Of a stretch of 64,000 bases of DNA, positions 23,401 through 35,379 are shown in pieces. The translations under genes and the position numbers were made by a program. The DNA is from Ochotona curzoniae (taxonomy: Eukaryota; Chordata; Mammalia; Lagomorpha; Ochotonidae). Below the pieces are notes generated by a model that was not told the DNA's origin, made no database searches, and saw only the letters and a program-made list of their open reading frames with translations. The stretch's first letter is position 1; each line of letters begins with the position of its first letter. The stretch lies in the NCBI RefSeq assembly GCF_017591425.1, contig NW_024467120.1, forward strand, positions 1-64,000. Direction: 5' to 3'.

Positions 23401-25665
23401 TGAGAATTAGGGAAAATGTTTTCTTTTTAATTTATTTTTAAAAAATTTTTGATGATGTTTACGTATTTGATCAGGATGAGAAGCATCAAGGATTAGGGGA
23501 AAGTGGATGAGACCATTGTTCCCAAATTTTCATTTCTGTCTTTCTATATTTTTGGGAAGGGGGAATACAGAGAGAAACTGCACCGAGCCTCTCATTGCCC
23601 CAGTGCCTGGGAATGGGGAATGAATGCCCCCCAGTGTTATTGCAGGGTCCCCAATGTGTAGAATGTTCCACGGATTCTGCTTAAGTTGTTTCAAAAATTC
23701 TGAAATGCTGCTGATATCACTAATCCAAGGATGAGGAAATAGTTCCAAGATCCAATGGCTGACATAGTCCACTTTAGAGTATCCATTCACCGGAGATTTT
23801 CTGTCAATGCTGGTTGGAATAGTTGACCAATTTGTTCTGTCTTCCTTCCCTGATTCAGATGTCCTCTGAAGGCCCTAATGGACTTCCATATCCTGCATGT
23901 GCGATTGGGGAAGGCAATCCACTTCTCTGTCTTAGTCACTGGGGGGCCCAGTTCTGGCACATGCACTTCTCAGCCAGCCCACAGATCCTGCAATTCTACC
24001 CACATTGGAGTTTGAGCCTAGCATTTCAGTTTGCAGGATCGCCAAAGAAATCTGCTCTGAGATGATTCCAAACTTCACTCTTGTGTGTGATTTTTAGTAC
24101 AGGCTCTGGGTCAGTCCAACGCCAACATCCGTTTAGGCACATGCTGCTAGTTGCAATTGCTGGGTCAGTTATGTCTCCAGCCCAATCTCTTACAGAAACC
24201 AATGGATGCTGCAACCCATCCTAACTCGCCCTACTGCACACTCACCCCTCACATACATTAGCAGGAATTGCAGCCCAGTCAGAGAGACCCCCAATTACCC
24301 TCACCAGCCCTCACTGAGCTCTGGTTCCTGTACTTGTCACTATATGAAACAGACTGACTGCTCCAGTCCATCCTGCATTCCATTCAGCTCTCATACACAT
24401 TGATGGACTCTGGAGCTTAGTTCAAGGCAACTGAGCCCACTATCCAGCTCACACTCATGCTGGCAAGTGCCAACAGATGTCCATGCAAATACACCCTCAG
24501 TACTGGTTTTCCTGTCCAATAGTAGGAGTTGCAGCCCATTAGAGAGATGCCCACAGTTTCCCTATGGGTCTTACTCCCAGTCTTACACTTTCCAGGTGGT
24601 TCTGCAAATTAGCTTGACAAAATTTACTCTCAGTCCCAGAACTTGCTCTCTGATATTATAACAAAGTACAATCAGCACACTGCTGAGTCCTTGGCTCAGA
24701 CTGACTTAGTCTACCTCTGTCTTGGCCTGACCAGCCCACACACACATTTTGGTTCATACTGTTAGATTTTACAGCCCGGCCACTCCTGGTCTATGCCCAG
24801 ACAGAGTCCTCAAATTGTTTTTCGGGTGCCAAGATATAGCCAGGTCTGTCCTATTTGTACCCTGGCTTTCATGAGAATCAGTGGATATTTGGCACATCCC
24901 AGATCCAGTCCAAACTCATGCCGAAGGGCATTGCAGTAATGTTCAGCCCAGATCATCATGCCTCTTCCAGCTCTTATAATCATCACTGGGAACCACAACC
25001 CAGCCCCTGGGTTCCCAGCTAAGGATCTTTCACATGCCAATGGTTGCTGTGACCCAACTAATCAAAGCCTATGTTGTGTCTCAGCCTTTGCAATCAGATG
25101 TGGCAGCCTGGCCTGTCCCAGCTTGGCACTTGTCTCAACTCATTAGTGGGTGCTTCAGCCTGGTCTTGCCTTGTCTGCTCCCATCCTTGGCTCTTGCAAA
25201 CTGGTAGGTATGATAGCCTAGTCTGGCATGACTCACACTCCAGCCTGGCTCCTGCACATGCCAGTGAAGTAAGGTTTGCCTGAACCTGCCCAGTTCACCT
25301 CCCTCCAGAACCAACTCACACATTTACCAATGGGTGGAGCTACATTGCCCAGTTGAATAACACACAGCCCTGAATGACATGCTCACCAACTGGAGCTATA
25401 GCAGCAAGGGGAATTTACCCAACTCCCCCACAAGGGCTACAACTAGACCCAGATCTTACACATGCTGACAGTGGGTGCCAAACCATTACCCAGGATAGTA
25501 TACCCTCTAAACCAGACTTTGCACGAGCCGGTCAATTTTCAGCCCAGACAGACCCACAATATTTTGTTGGATACACCTGCAGGTGCTGCAAGATGGACCA
25601 GCCAAGGCTGTTCCCAACCCCAGTACCCATGAGTGAAAGAGGCTTCCATAATAGTGCCTAGCTCA
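23401..25665 (-). mobile_element. Unnamed tandem-repeat retroelement, copy 1
   Basis: I do not recognise this family by name. On the minus strand, the right-hand body (about 24080-25660) consists of degenerate units of about 55-80 bp, each containing CTCAYRCATNCCARTGGGTG- and GCAGCCCAG-like words on the + strand. It is followed by a shared 3' domain (23420-24075) and an A/T-rich tail at 23401-23440. The 3' domain matches copies at 26490-28430, 50378-50810 and 58000-59345: for example GATGATTCCAAACTTCACTC at 24061 corresponds to GATGATCCCAAATCTGATTC at 50762. No coding capacity is seen. It could be a non-autonomous retrotransposon or an L1 UTR of an old subfamily. Confidence 0.6.
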
Positions 25666-25879
25666 GCACATTACCATTTCAACTCTGAAGCAAATCAGAG
25701 GAAATTGCCCATCCTCCACAGTTTGCCACTGCAAAGTGCAAAGGCAACCAAAACCACAAAGGTCAGAAAAATACTTTCCATAGTAAATTTTCCAGAAACA
25801 AAATACATCATTTAGTTATTCTTTTAATGAAGCAAAACTTCTGTTCAACAGAAATTAAATACATTTTACATAAATAGTG

Positions 25880-26350
25880 TCCTCAGATGCAGGCACAAAA
25901 CAAATCACATCTAATCAGGAAAATCACTGGAGAGAAAATTTCAGACTACAATGAGAGTGTGACTTTAGGGAAGGATGTGAAATTCAGCTTATCATTATAG
26001 GAAACAATGTGGCAATAAATATAGAAATACTTATATACTTTGACATGGCAATATTTTGACTAGAAACACTAGGTATGTAGATGCTCTCACACAAGAAGTG
26101 ATGTATGTCCTCAAGGTACATTTCAGGGTTTCATGATTTCAATGACTGGAAACAGCACAAACATCCACCAGGATGAGACTGGATCCATTGCATCCAGCTG
26201 CATCACAGAATGCAATGCTCTGTGGCTTTAGGAGGAGAGGAAAGTTTTGCATGAACCAAAATTCAGTAAGCTCCACAGGAAAGAAGCATTTACAGATCAA
26301 GCCACAGAAACATCTACACATGTGATGCAGTTTACATTGAGAAGGATAAA
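25880..26350 (+). mobile_element. Ancient L1 3' end (L1M-like)
   Basis: The stretch around 26030-26170 resembles the ancient mammalian L1 ORF2 end (a GACTGGAAACAGCACAAACATCC-type block). The part around 26270-26340 (ACAGATCAAGCCACAGAAAC and TGATGCAGTTTACATTGAG) resembles the tail after it. Divergence is high and the assignment rests on remembered consensus patterns. Confidence 0.45.
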
Positions 26351-26489
26351 GGATGATTTGCCTATTTCTGAGACAACAGACATGTTGCAGTGCACATGAG
26401 CTGTGCCTGGTGGTAGACCAAGATTGGCTGAGCTGAAACATCCAACAGTAACAACCAGAATGGGTTGAAGGCCAGTTTGGAAAGGCCAC

Positions 26490-28430
26490 TGCTCCTTCTA
26501 GGTCAGGAGTTGCACTGAATAGGGCAGACCCATGAAACTATCACTGTGCATGACATCTGGCATTGGGAGAGATTCTGATGCAGGAGCTTGGGACACTCCT
26601 CTGTAAGGACACAGTTCCTGCAGGTAAGCATAAGATCCATGATAGGGAGCAGCCCAGACCAGGCCAGGGGATGGTACCCACTAGCACACATTTTGGCACA
26701 GGTCGAGAGTGGACCCAGCTGAGCCAGTTCTTATCACCCACTGGCAAATTTGAGCACCAGAATAGAGTGCGGGACTGGCCAGGATTAGTCACAATGCATA
26801 CCAGTACACATTAGGATCTGGGCTAGGTGACAGCTGAGCTGGGCTATATTGTGGATCCACCAACCTGAGCTGGAACCCGGGGTAGGCTGGGCTCGGCTAT
26901 TCCTCAGCACCCAATGCAAATGCCAAGGCAAGGTGGGCTATTCCAGCCTGGGATGTAGCACACAACCAGTACACATGAGAACCAAGGGGAGAGGGGAAAT
27001 CCAGTAGGGGGTTGCATGTGGCTGCCCTGCTGGACCAGCACTGCCACTGACACTGGAGAGTATGAGTTGGGATGGGGACAGATGAGACCAGGCATGGCTA
27101 CAACACCTGTGGTCTCATGTGAGTTAGATCATGGAAAAGCCAGGCTGGGTAGACTCTTCCTACTGGTGCAAGCATAAGTCAGAGTGGGTGTGGGTTAGTT
27201 GGGCTTTGCTGCAGTATCAGCTGGCAGATGCTGGCACTGGGGGCTAATTCAATCAAGTAAAACTGCAGAATCACCTGGAGAATGCATGATCCTGGAGTGG
27301 GAGTGACCCAGTAGGGAAACAGTGGACACCTCCCTCTTGGGTTCCCCCTCCATCAGGTGAGCATGAAAACCAGGAATGGGGCATGCCTGCATGGCTAGAC
27401 AGAATGGCACCCACCAACATGTGTGTAGCCTGGATAGTGGTGTTGATAGGGTTGAACTAGGCTTCAGTACCCATTGAAATGTATGAGAGCTGACTGAGAT
27501 GTGGGACAGAGTAGCCTAGTTGGCTATAATTACTGGCAAGCATGTAGACCAAATCAGTGGGCAGGACTGGTGGGGTTCTTGCACGTAACTCCAACTAGAC
27601 TGAAGCTTCCACCAGTTTGATTGAGGAGTGTGTGTGTGATGGGCAGGATTGAGCTAGACTGCAACATCCGTAAGTTCATGTGGACAAAAGGGCTGGAAAT
27701 AGAACTGACCCAATAATTGCAACCACCAGCATATGCATAAGCTGACTGGGGTGACTGACATTGCCAGACCCAATACTGGCAAGCACTCTCAAGAATGTGT
27801 TCTGGGATCACCTCAGATGAAGTTTCTTTGAGGATACCCAAATGAAACTCCGGAAACTCCTATCTTGAAGAGAAGTGCAGTTTCCATGGTCTGACCATGG
27901 AGTCCATGTGTCAAAGCTGAGCCTCCTCAGTGACTCAGATGGAGCAGTGGACAGCATACCCAGGAGCACATGGAGGAAATGGCAGTCCATTGGAACCTGT
28001 AGAGGACACCTGGTACCACAACAGAGAACGGAGGATTGAACAAATTGATCAGCTACTGCAGCCAATTGTTTTCATTGAAAATCTGGGCAAATGGAGACTC
28101 TAAGGTTGACTATATCAGCCAGTGGATTCTGGAGATTTCATCGTGCTTGGAATGGTGAGATTAGCAACTATTCAGAACTGTGGAACTATCAAAACCAGTT
28201 GAGCAGTGCCTTCAGATGATGCTTCACATCAGGGACCCTGGGATGTTTGGAAGGCTGGGAGAAGTTTCTCCCTTTATCACTCCTTTTCAACCAATTGCAG
28301 AAAAAAATGTAGAAACAACGGTCTTACCCATTTTCCTGCATTCCTCCACCTTTTGCATCATATCAAATATGTAATGATCATCAAATTATTACTATCATCA
28401 TCATGATCATCATTATTAAAACTGAAAAAA
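26490..28430 (+). mobile_element. Unnamed tandem-repeat retroelement, copy 2
   Basis: Opposite in orientation to copy 1. The body (about 26500-27790) is made of degenerate units of roughly 55-80 bp with words such as CCCACTGGCA, CACATGAGAACCAGG and GAGCTGGGCT. The 3' domain (27790-28340) includes GGGATCACCTCAGATGAAGT, AATCTGGGCAAATGGAGACT and TATATCAGCCAGTGGATTCT. It ends in AT-rich sequence to about 28430. No long open frame is present. With copy 1 it forms a head-to-head pair separated by about 0.8 kb. Confidence 0.6.
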
Positions 28431-28439
28431 AATATCCAG

Positions 28440-29110
28440 GGGAAAAGCCTGGTCTCTTCAACAAATGCTGTTGGGGCAATTGGATAACCACCTGCATAGG
28501 AAAGAAATGGATCAAGTGCCTAAATCTGCATCCATAAGCCATCAAACTATTACCAGAAAACACAGGAAATACTCTCTAAGACATAGGAATAGGAGAAGGC
28601 TTCTTATGAAAGCCACCAGAAGTACAGACCTCCAAACGCAATGGGGCTTCATCAAGCTGAGAAGCTTCTGTACAGCAAAGGAGATGATCAACAAAGTGAA
28701 GAAGCAACCAATGAAATGGGAGAAATTATTTGCACACTACACAACTGATAGGAGACTAATATCCAGGATTTACAAGAAGCTTCAGAAACACAGGCCCAGT
28801 AAAATTAACAAACCTGTGAATAAATGGGCAAAAGAAATCAACAGACATTTTATAAATAATAAATTAAATGACAAGTGAACATAAGAGTAATGCTTAGGCT
28901 TCCTAGATGTAAAGGGAAGTACAAATGAAAACTATATTGAGGTTCCATCTAACTCCAGTAAGACTGGCCTAAGTAAATTCAGAACTCTACCAACAACACC
29001 AGCTGGTAAAGATGTGGGGATAAACTAACCCTGCTTCACTGTTGGTTGGAATGTCAGCTAGTGCAACCACTAGAGAAGTCAATATGGAGAATACTAAGGG
29101 AACTGAAAAA
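28440..29110 (+). mobile_element. Old L1 fragment, ORF2 C-terminal region
   Basis: Translated pieces match the ORF2 C-terminal region: LRSFCTAKEMINKVKKQ, KWEKLFAHYTTDRRLISRIY and INKPVNKWAKEINRHF (about 28640-28860), then the Cys-rich segment equivalent near 29010-29060. Several indels and stops. A 137-codon frame at 28465-28878 is this remnant, not a host gene. Confidence 0.88.
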
Positions 29111-29114
29111 CTTG

Positions 29115-30535
29115 CCAGCAAAGGTTTCCATTGTCTTTGAAAATGAAAGACAAAATTCTCCCACAGTAAAGAATAATTCAAAGGTCTCACCTCTTCCAGA
29201 CTTACCCTACAAATGATACTTGAAGATGTCCTCTTGTCAAAGAAAATGAATATGTTTACCAAAACCAAATGCAAACATCAAGAACATTCCAGTAACAAAA
29301 TAACAGAAGACTCAAAAAATAAAGGACCCATTGCTAAAATGACAGGAACAAAATACAACATGTCCATATTAATGTTGAATATAAATAGCTAAAACTCCTC
29401 AGTGAAGCATCATAGATTAGCAGACTGGATCAAAAAAAAAAAATAGAAAAAAGAAAACAAAAAAGAAAGAAAAAAACTCTGATGGCTACAGTAGATCTCA
29501 CCAAAAAGGGTATGTGGAAGTTCAAAGAATGGAAAAATATATTCCAGGTTAATGGAAAGCAGAAAGGAGCTGGTGAAGCCATTCTTACATCTGATAATAC
29601 AGACTTTGACATGAAATGCCTTAAAATGTTTGAGAAAGGACACCACATAATGATCAAAGGATTCATTCAGCAAGAAGAGATAACCTTAGTAGTTTCTTAC
29701 AATGTTTTCTTTTTCATCTGAAATTTTACTTGGTTCATCTCTCTTGTTTTTCCCTGGTCTGCCCCAAAATTTATTTTACTATTCTTCTTAAAAAAATGGC
29801 CTTTCTTAGTGCCATTTGTACTTTTTAGTTTCAAGTCCCCCTTTTTTTATGTGATTTTGATCAATTCTTGTTTCCTGTTCATTTTTTCTTTTGTAGTAAG
29901 TTCTTGAGATGCATTACCAGATTATTTATTAGTGTATTTTGAATTTTTGTAGCACCTAATGCTATAAATGTCTCTTTCAATACTGTTTTTGCTACATCTC
30001 CTGGATTTTGATATTTTTGGTTTTATTTTCATTTCTTTGATTTTTTTTCTTATTAATTTCTTCAGTGACACATTTTCCTCAAAATTGTTTTTCTTTTTCA
30101 TTTCTTCAGAGACACATTGGTAATTTTGTTCATATTACTTAGCTTCATGCTGTTGTAATTTTCTAATTTAATGTTTATTTTCTTTTTTAGTTTTTGATTT
30201 ACAGTGATGTGTAGTAATTTTGTAGAGGAGACTATCATATCCAGATGTAAAGATACAATGCAGTATGCATCTCCACTTCAAGATTAGAATGGACTCCCAC
30301 TGAAACTGTTGAATAAATCTTGACAGTGGGATGATTGTCTGTCATTTTCCATACCTACAATGTCGGGATACACTTAAATAGCAGAATGATTGACTTATGT
30401 CTGTTTAGGAAGGAATACACTATGGTAATAATATAGGGGAAGTCCGGTGTGGGATTTGGATAGGAGGGAATAGAAATCATGGAGCCTATGGAACTGTATC
30501 ATATAATAAAATAAATAAATAAACTAAAAAAAAAA
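29115..30535 (+). mobile_element. Rearranged old L1 (ORF1 end, ORF2 start, inverted ORF2 piece, 3' UTR)
   Basis: Plus strand: ORF1 C-terminal and inter-ORF sequence (29115-29350), ORF2 start and endonuclease (29350-29690, with KGFIQQEEITLV). Then about 29700-30185 reads as ORF2 linker only on the minus strand. Then 3' UTR on the plus strand (30190-30505) with an A-rich tail (30507-30535). It is the mirror image of 20702-21660 and shares its inverted-segment/3' UTR junction. An inversion made during insertion (twin priming) is the usual cause of this pattern. Confidence 0.75.
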
Positions 30536-31022
30536 CTAAGTTCAGTTTTTGGGTGCAGGTTCCAGGAACAGTTGCTTGGCATAGTCACGTGAGTGTTGTT
30601 GACTCTTGGATAATTTTTTATATTTATGCCCTCCTAGAGTGAAATATTTTCCCTCTGTTTCCTAGATGTCCTCGGGATTATAGAGGCTGTATAATATATC
30701 AGGTCTTAGCTGTTGATCTAGAATGAAGACTTCAGAGATGTAGTGACTAAGGCCCGAGTATGTCTCATTCAGCAGAAAAGTAGCAGGATGTAATCCTGGG
30801 CATGATTTAACGGATAGTTCAGTTTCATCTGAATGTGGGCCTAATACTTTGGAACACAAGCATGTCAAATTCAACGTTAAAACAGAGTAAAGATGTTTTT
30901 CAATAATATGAGGGGACTTAACTGCCAGAGTTCTGCAAATGGTGCTTTCATTTTCCTCAGAAATAAGCAGTCTTGCTGATTCCACAGCCCTTAGCCAAGT
31001 ATGACTTCTCATAAAATTTGGA
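30536..31022. other. Unassigned spacer
   Basis: A stretch of 487 bp with a 116-codon minus-strand frame (30662-31012) but no recognisable domain or repeat. It continues after L1-B at 37029, since L1-B inserted into it. Confidence 0.4.
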
Positions 31023-31038
31023 CATAGCTCCTTATTTT
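31023..31038 (+). repeat. Target-site duplication of L1-B, left copy
   Basis: CATAGCTCCTTATTTT, 16 bp, repeated exactly at 37013-37028. Its last Ts merge with the T-run that is the complement of the L1-B tail, so the left edge of the element is uncertain by a few bases. Confidence 0.93.
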
Positions 31039-31120
31039 TTTTAAAGATTTATTTATTTATTTATTTATTATTGTTGCTTACATTGTATTATGTAGTACAG
31101 TTTTATAGGCGCTGGGGATT

Positions 31121-31149
31121 CCCCCCACCCCTCCCATAACCCTCCCCCC
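31121..31149 (-). other. G-quadruplex-type tract in L1-B 3' UTR
   Basis: The complement of the G-rich tract in L1-A at 11258-11286. On the minus strand five G-runs of 3-6 bases meet the G4 motif. Its retention in all three related copies in the window suggests it belongs to the subfamily consensus. Confidence 0.8.
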
Positions 31150-31504
31150 ATGGTGGATTCCTCCACCTTGTTGCATAACCATAGTTCAAGTTCAGTTGAG
31201 ATTCATTGCTTGCAAACACATGCCTAGCATAAAGTTCAGCATCTTATTGTCCAGATAAGTTCAGTGGCCTCTTGGGGAGACCTTCTATGGTCTGAAGATA
31301 GGTCTAACAGAGTAAAGATCCGGTCTGTTAAAAGCCCCAACAAGGCCTCAGTATCAATATACAACATTATGGAATTAATTGACATAGTATTGGGTAAACA
31401 ATATGTTAAAAATAATGCAAGTTCCATTCTTCGAAACATCTGGGTTGAGACAGTATCAATGACAGGTTCAAAAAATAACAAACAACCAAACAAAAAATTA
31501 CAGG

Positions 31505-34500
31505 TTAAATCAAGGCAAACATGTGGTATCTAATCTTTTGGGATTCGCTCATTTCCCTTAGCATTATAGTTTCCAGTTGTGCCCATTTAGCCGCAAAGAA
31601 CTGCATTTTGTTTTTTTTAATAGCTGAGTAGTATTCCATGGAGTAGATGAACCAAAGCTTTCTTATCCAATCTTCTGCTGATGGGCATTTTGGTTGCTTC
31701 CATGTTTTTGCAATTACTGATTGTGCTGCAATGAACATAGGGATGCATGTTGGTTTGTCGTAAAACAGGTGTTTTGGATATATTCCTAGGAGTGCTACTG
31801 CTGGGTCATATGGTATGCGGATTTTGAGTTGTTTGAGTGTTCTCCAGACTGATTTCCATAAAGGCTGTACCAATTTGCAGCTCCACCAGCAGTGGAGTAG
31901 GGTTCCCTTTTCCCCGCATCCTCGCCAGCAAGCGTCGTTGGTGTTCTTGTTTATGTGGGCCAATCTTGCTGGTGTTAGGTGGTACCTCATCGATGTTTTA
32001 ATTTGGATTTCCCTTATTGCTAGGGAGCTGGAACATTTTTTCATATGTTTGTTTGCCATTTGGACTTGTTCCTTTGTGAAATGTTTGCCCATTTCCCTTG
32101 CCCATTTCTTGAGTGGCTTGTTTGTTTTGGTTTTTTGGTTGTTTTGAAGTTCTTTGTATATCCTGGAAATTAGCCCCCTATCGCCTATATCGTGTGCAAA
32201 GATCTTCTCCCACTCTGTGGGTTGCTTTTTTACTTTGTTGATTGTTTCCCTTGCTGTACAGAAGCTTCTTAGTTTGATGAGGTCCCATTTGTTTATTCTG
32301 TTCTCAACTGCTATTGCTTTTGGTGTTCTTCTTAGAAAGTCGGGACCTACTCCTAGGTCTTGCAGGGTATTTCCTACATTTTCCTGCAAGAGTTTGAAGG
32401 TTTCTGGATGTAGGTTTAGGTCTTTTATCCATGTAGATTGGATCTTGGTGTATGGTGATAGGTGTGGGTCTATCTTTTTGTTTCTACAGGCTATCAGCCA
32501 GTTGTCCCAACAACATTTACTAAAGAGGCCTTCCCACTTGCTTGAGCTGTCATTGGTCTTTTTGTCAAAGATTAATTGGCTGTATTTGTGTGGGTTCCCT
32601 TTTGGTGCTTCTATTCTATTCCATTGATCTTCCTTTCTGTCTTTGTGCCAGTACCAGGCTGTTTTGATAACCACTGCTCTATAGTATGTCCAGAGGTCCG
32701 GGATTGTGATTCCCCCTGCTAACCTCTTATTTTTCAGGATGGTTCTAGCTATTCGTGGTTTTTTGTGTTTCCAGATGAACTTTTGAATCATTGTATCCAG
32801 TTCCTTGAAGAATGTTTTGGGCAATTTGATTGGAATTGCATTGAAAATGTATATTGCTTGTGGTAGTATAGACATTTTAATGATATTGAGTTTGCCTATC
32901 CAGGAGCACGGGATGTTATTCCATCTTTTGAGGTTTTGTTCAATTTCCTTTTTAAATAGTTTGTAGTTTTCTTCGAATAGGTCTCCTACGCTTTTGGTTA
33001 GATTTATTCCCAAATACTTCATACTTCTCTGCTATTTTGAATGGTATCCTGTTGGTTAGATCTTCTTCCATCTTGGTGTTATTTGCGTACACTATGGCTG
33101 TTGATTTTCGTTCGTTAATTTTGTACCCTGCCACTCTGCCAAACTCTCGTATAAGTTCTAGCAGTTTCTGTATTGAGTCTCCGGGTTTTTCTATGTATAG
33201 GATTATGTCATCTGCATATAGTGAAAGCTTGACTTCTTCGTTTCCTATACATATGCCTTTGATTTCTTTTTCTTGTCTTATGGCCTCTGCAAGTACCTCT
33301 AGGACTATGTTGAATAGCAGTGGTGATAGCGGGCACCCTTGTCTTGTTCCAGATCTCAGTGGGAAGGGTTCTAGCTTTTCTCCATTCAGTATGATACTGG
33401 TGTTGGGTTTTTCATAAATTGCTTTGATTATGTTGTGGATTTTCCCATCTATGCCTACTTTGGCTAGAGTTTTTAGCATGAAGAGGTGTTGGATTTTGTC
33501 GAAAGCTTTTTCTGCATCTATTGAAACTATTATGTGGTTCTTGTTTTGCAGTTTTTGGATATGGTTTATAACATTTATGGATTTCTGAATGTTGAACCAT
33601 CCCTGCATTCCAGGGATGAATCCTACTTGATCCGGATGAATGATCTGTCTGATGATTTTTTGAATTCTATTGGCTAGGATTTTGTTGAGAATTTTAGCAT
33701 CAATGTTCATCAGAGAAATAGGTCTGTAGTTTTCCTTCTCTGATGGTTCTCTATCCGGTTTTGGGATTAAGGTGATGTTGGCTTCATAGAATGAGTTTGG
33801 GAAGGTTGCTTCCTCCTCTATTGTTTTGAAGAGCTTGTAAAGGATTGGGGTTAGTTCTGTTCGGAATGCTTTGTAGAATTCTGTAGTGAAGCCGTCTGGG
33901 CCTGGGCTTTTTTTCGTTGGGAGATCCTTGATGACTGTTTCAATCTCTACCTCGGTTATGGGTTTATTTAATTCTGCAGTTGCCTCCGGACTGAGTTTTG
34001 GTAAGTGGTGGGAGTCCAAGAACTTTTCTATTTCTTGGTGGTCCTCAAATTTGTGGGAGTACAGTTCTTTGTAGTAATTTCTAATTATTTTCTTAATGAT
34101 TGCAGTGTCTGTTGTTATGTTGCCTTTTTCATCTTTAATGCTATTGATTCTCACTTTCTCTTGGTTTTTTTTTTTTTTTTTGGTCAATCGGGCCAGTGGA
34201 GTGTCTATTTTGTTTATTTTCTCAAAAAACCAACTTTTTGATTTGTTGATTTTATGTATAGTTTTTTTGATTTCTATTTGGTTTATCTCCTCCCTTGTTT
34301 TGATGATTTCTTGTTTCCTATTGTGCGTGGGACTCTTCTGCTGCTGTTTTTCCAGATCCTGGAGGTGTGTGGTTAGTTCCTGTATTTGGCGTCTTTCTTG
34401 GGCCTTGACATGGGCTCCGATTGCGATGAATCTATCTTGTAGCACTGCTTTGGCGGTGTCCCACAAGTTTTGGAATGTTGTATCAGAGTTTTCATTGGTT

Positions 34501-35324
34501 TCCATAAATTTTTTGATCTCATCTTTAATTTCTTCTCTGACCCATTGTTCGTTTAATAGCATATTGTTCAATTTCCAAGAGTGCCTATACTTCCTGGGGA
34601 GTTTTGAGTTGTTGATTTCCAGTTTCATCCCATGGTGGTCTGAGATGGTACATGGTATGATACTAATGTTTTGGAAGTTGTTTAGATTCGCTTTATGTCC
34701 TATCATGTGGTCGATTCTGGAGAAGGTGCCATGCACCGCTGAGAAGAATGTATAGTCTGTGGCCTTAGGATAAAAAGTTCTATATATGTCTACTAAGTCC
34801 AGTTGTTCTATTGTTTGTGTGAGCTCTGTTGTTTCTTTGTTGAGTTTTTGTTTCGTAGACCGGTCCATTGTTGTTAGAGGTGTGTTGAGATCGCCTACAA
34901 GAATTGTGCGGGTGTCTATGTCTTCCCTTAAGTCTGTAAGTAATTGCTTTACGTAACTAGGTGCATTAAGATTCGGTGCATAAACATTAATGATGGTGAT
35001 TGCTTCTTGATGGATCATTCCTTTCACCAGTATAAAATGGCCTTCCCTGTCTGTTTTGATGTTAGTTAGAATGAAATCTATTTCGTCTGAAATTAGGATA
35101 GCTACCCCAGCTTTTTTTTCTCATCTATTGGCATGAAATATCTTTTTCCATCCCTTCACTTTCAGTTTCTTTGCATCCTTTCTGGTTAGATGTGTTTCTT
35201 GTAGGCAACAGATGGTTGGGTCTTGTTTGATGATCCATTCTATTAATCTCTGTCTTTTGATTGGTGAATTTAGACCATTTGTGTTGAGAGTTAAAATTGA
35301 GAGTTTGCAATTTTGCCCTGCCAT
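31505..35324 (-). pseudogene. ORF2: L1-B ORF2 (endonuclease-reverse transcriptase), two lesions
   Basis: Same protein as in L1-A, and much closer to intact. From the ATG at 35324 the endonuclease start reads LTLNTNGLNSPIK and LQETHLTRKD. A CGA-to-TGA nonsense codon (a CpG transition) lies at 35123-35121, codon 68. The frame then stays open through [53 protein letters not shown] and LYADDIILY, to a 2-bp deletion near 33027. The next frame runs 505 codons from the ATG at 33022 to the natural stop at 31505, through the Cys-rich C-terminus. A 17-base A-run at 34165-34181 is longer than in L1-A. It is inactive because of the two lesions. Confidence 0.95.
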
Positions 35325-35379
35325 GTGATTGTGTTGTGTGTGTGTTGTTGCCTATGTAATTGTCTTGTTTGTGCAGCCT

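Noticed and set aside
32154..34755. Plus-strand frames of 110-219 codons across L1-B, and minus-strand frames across L1-A
   Set aside because: They are antisense shadows of ORF1 and ORF2 and appear at matching places in both copies.
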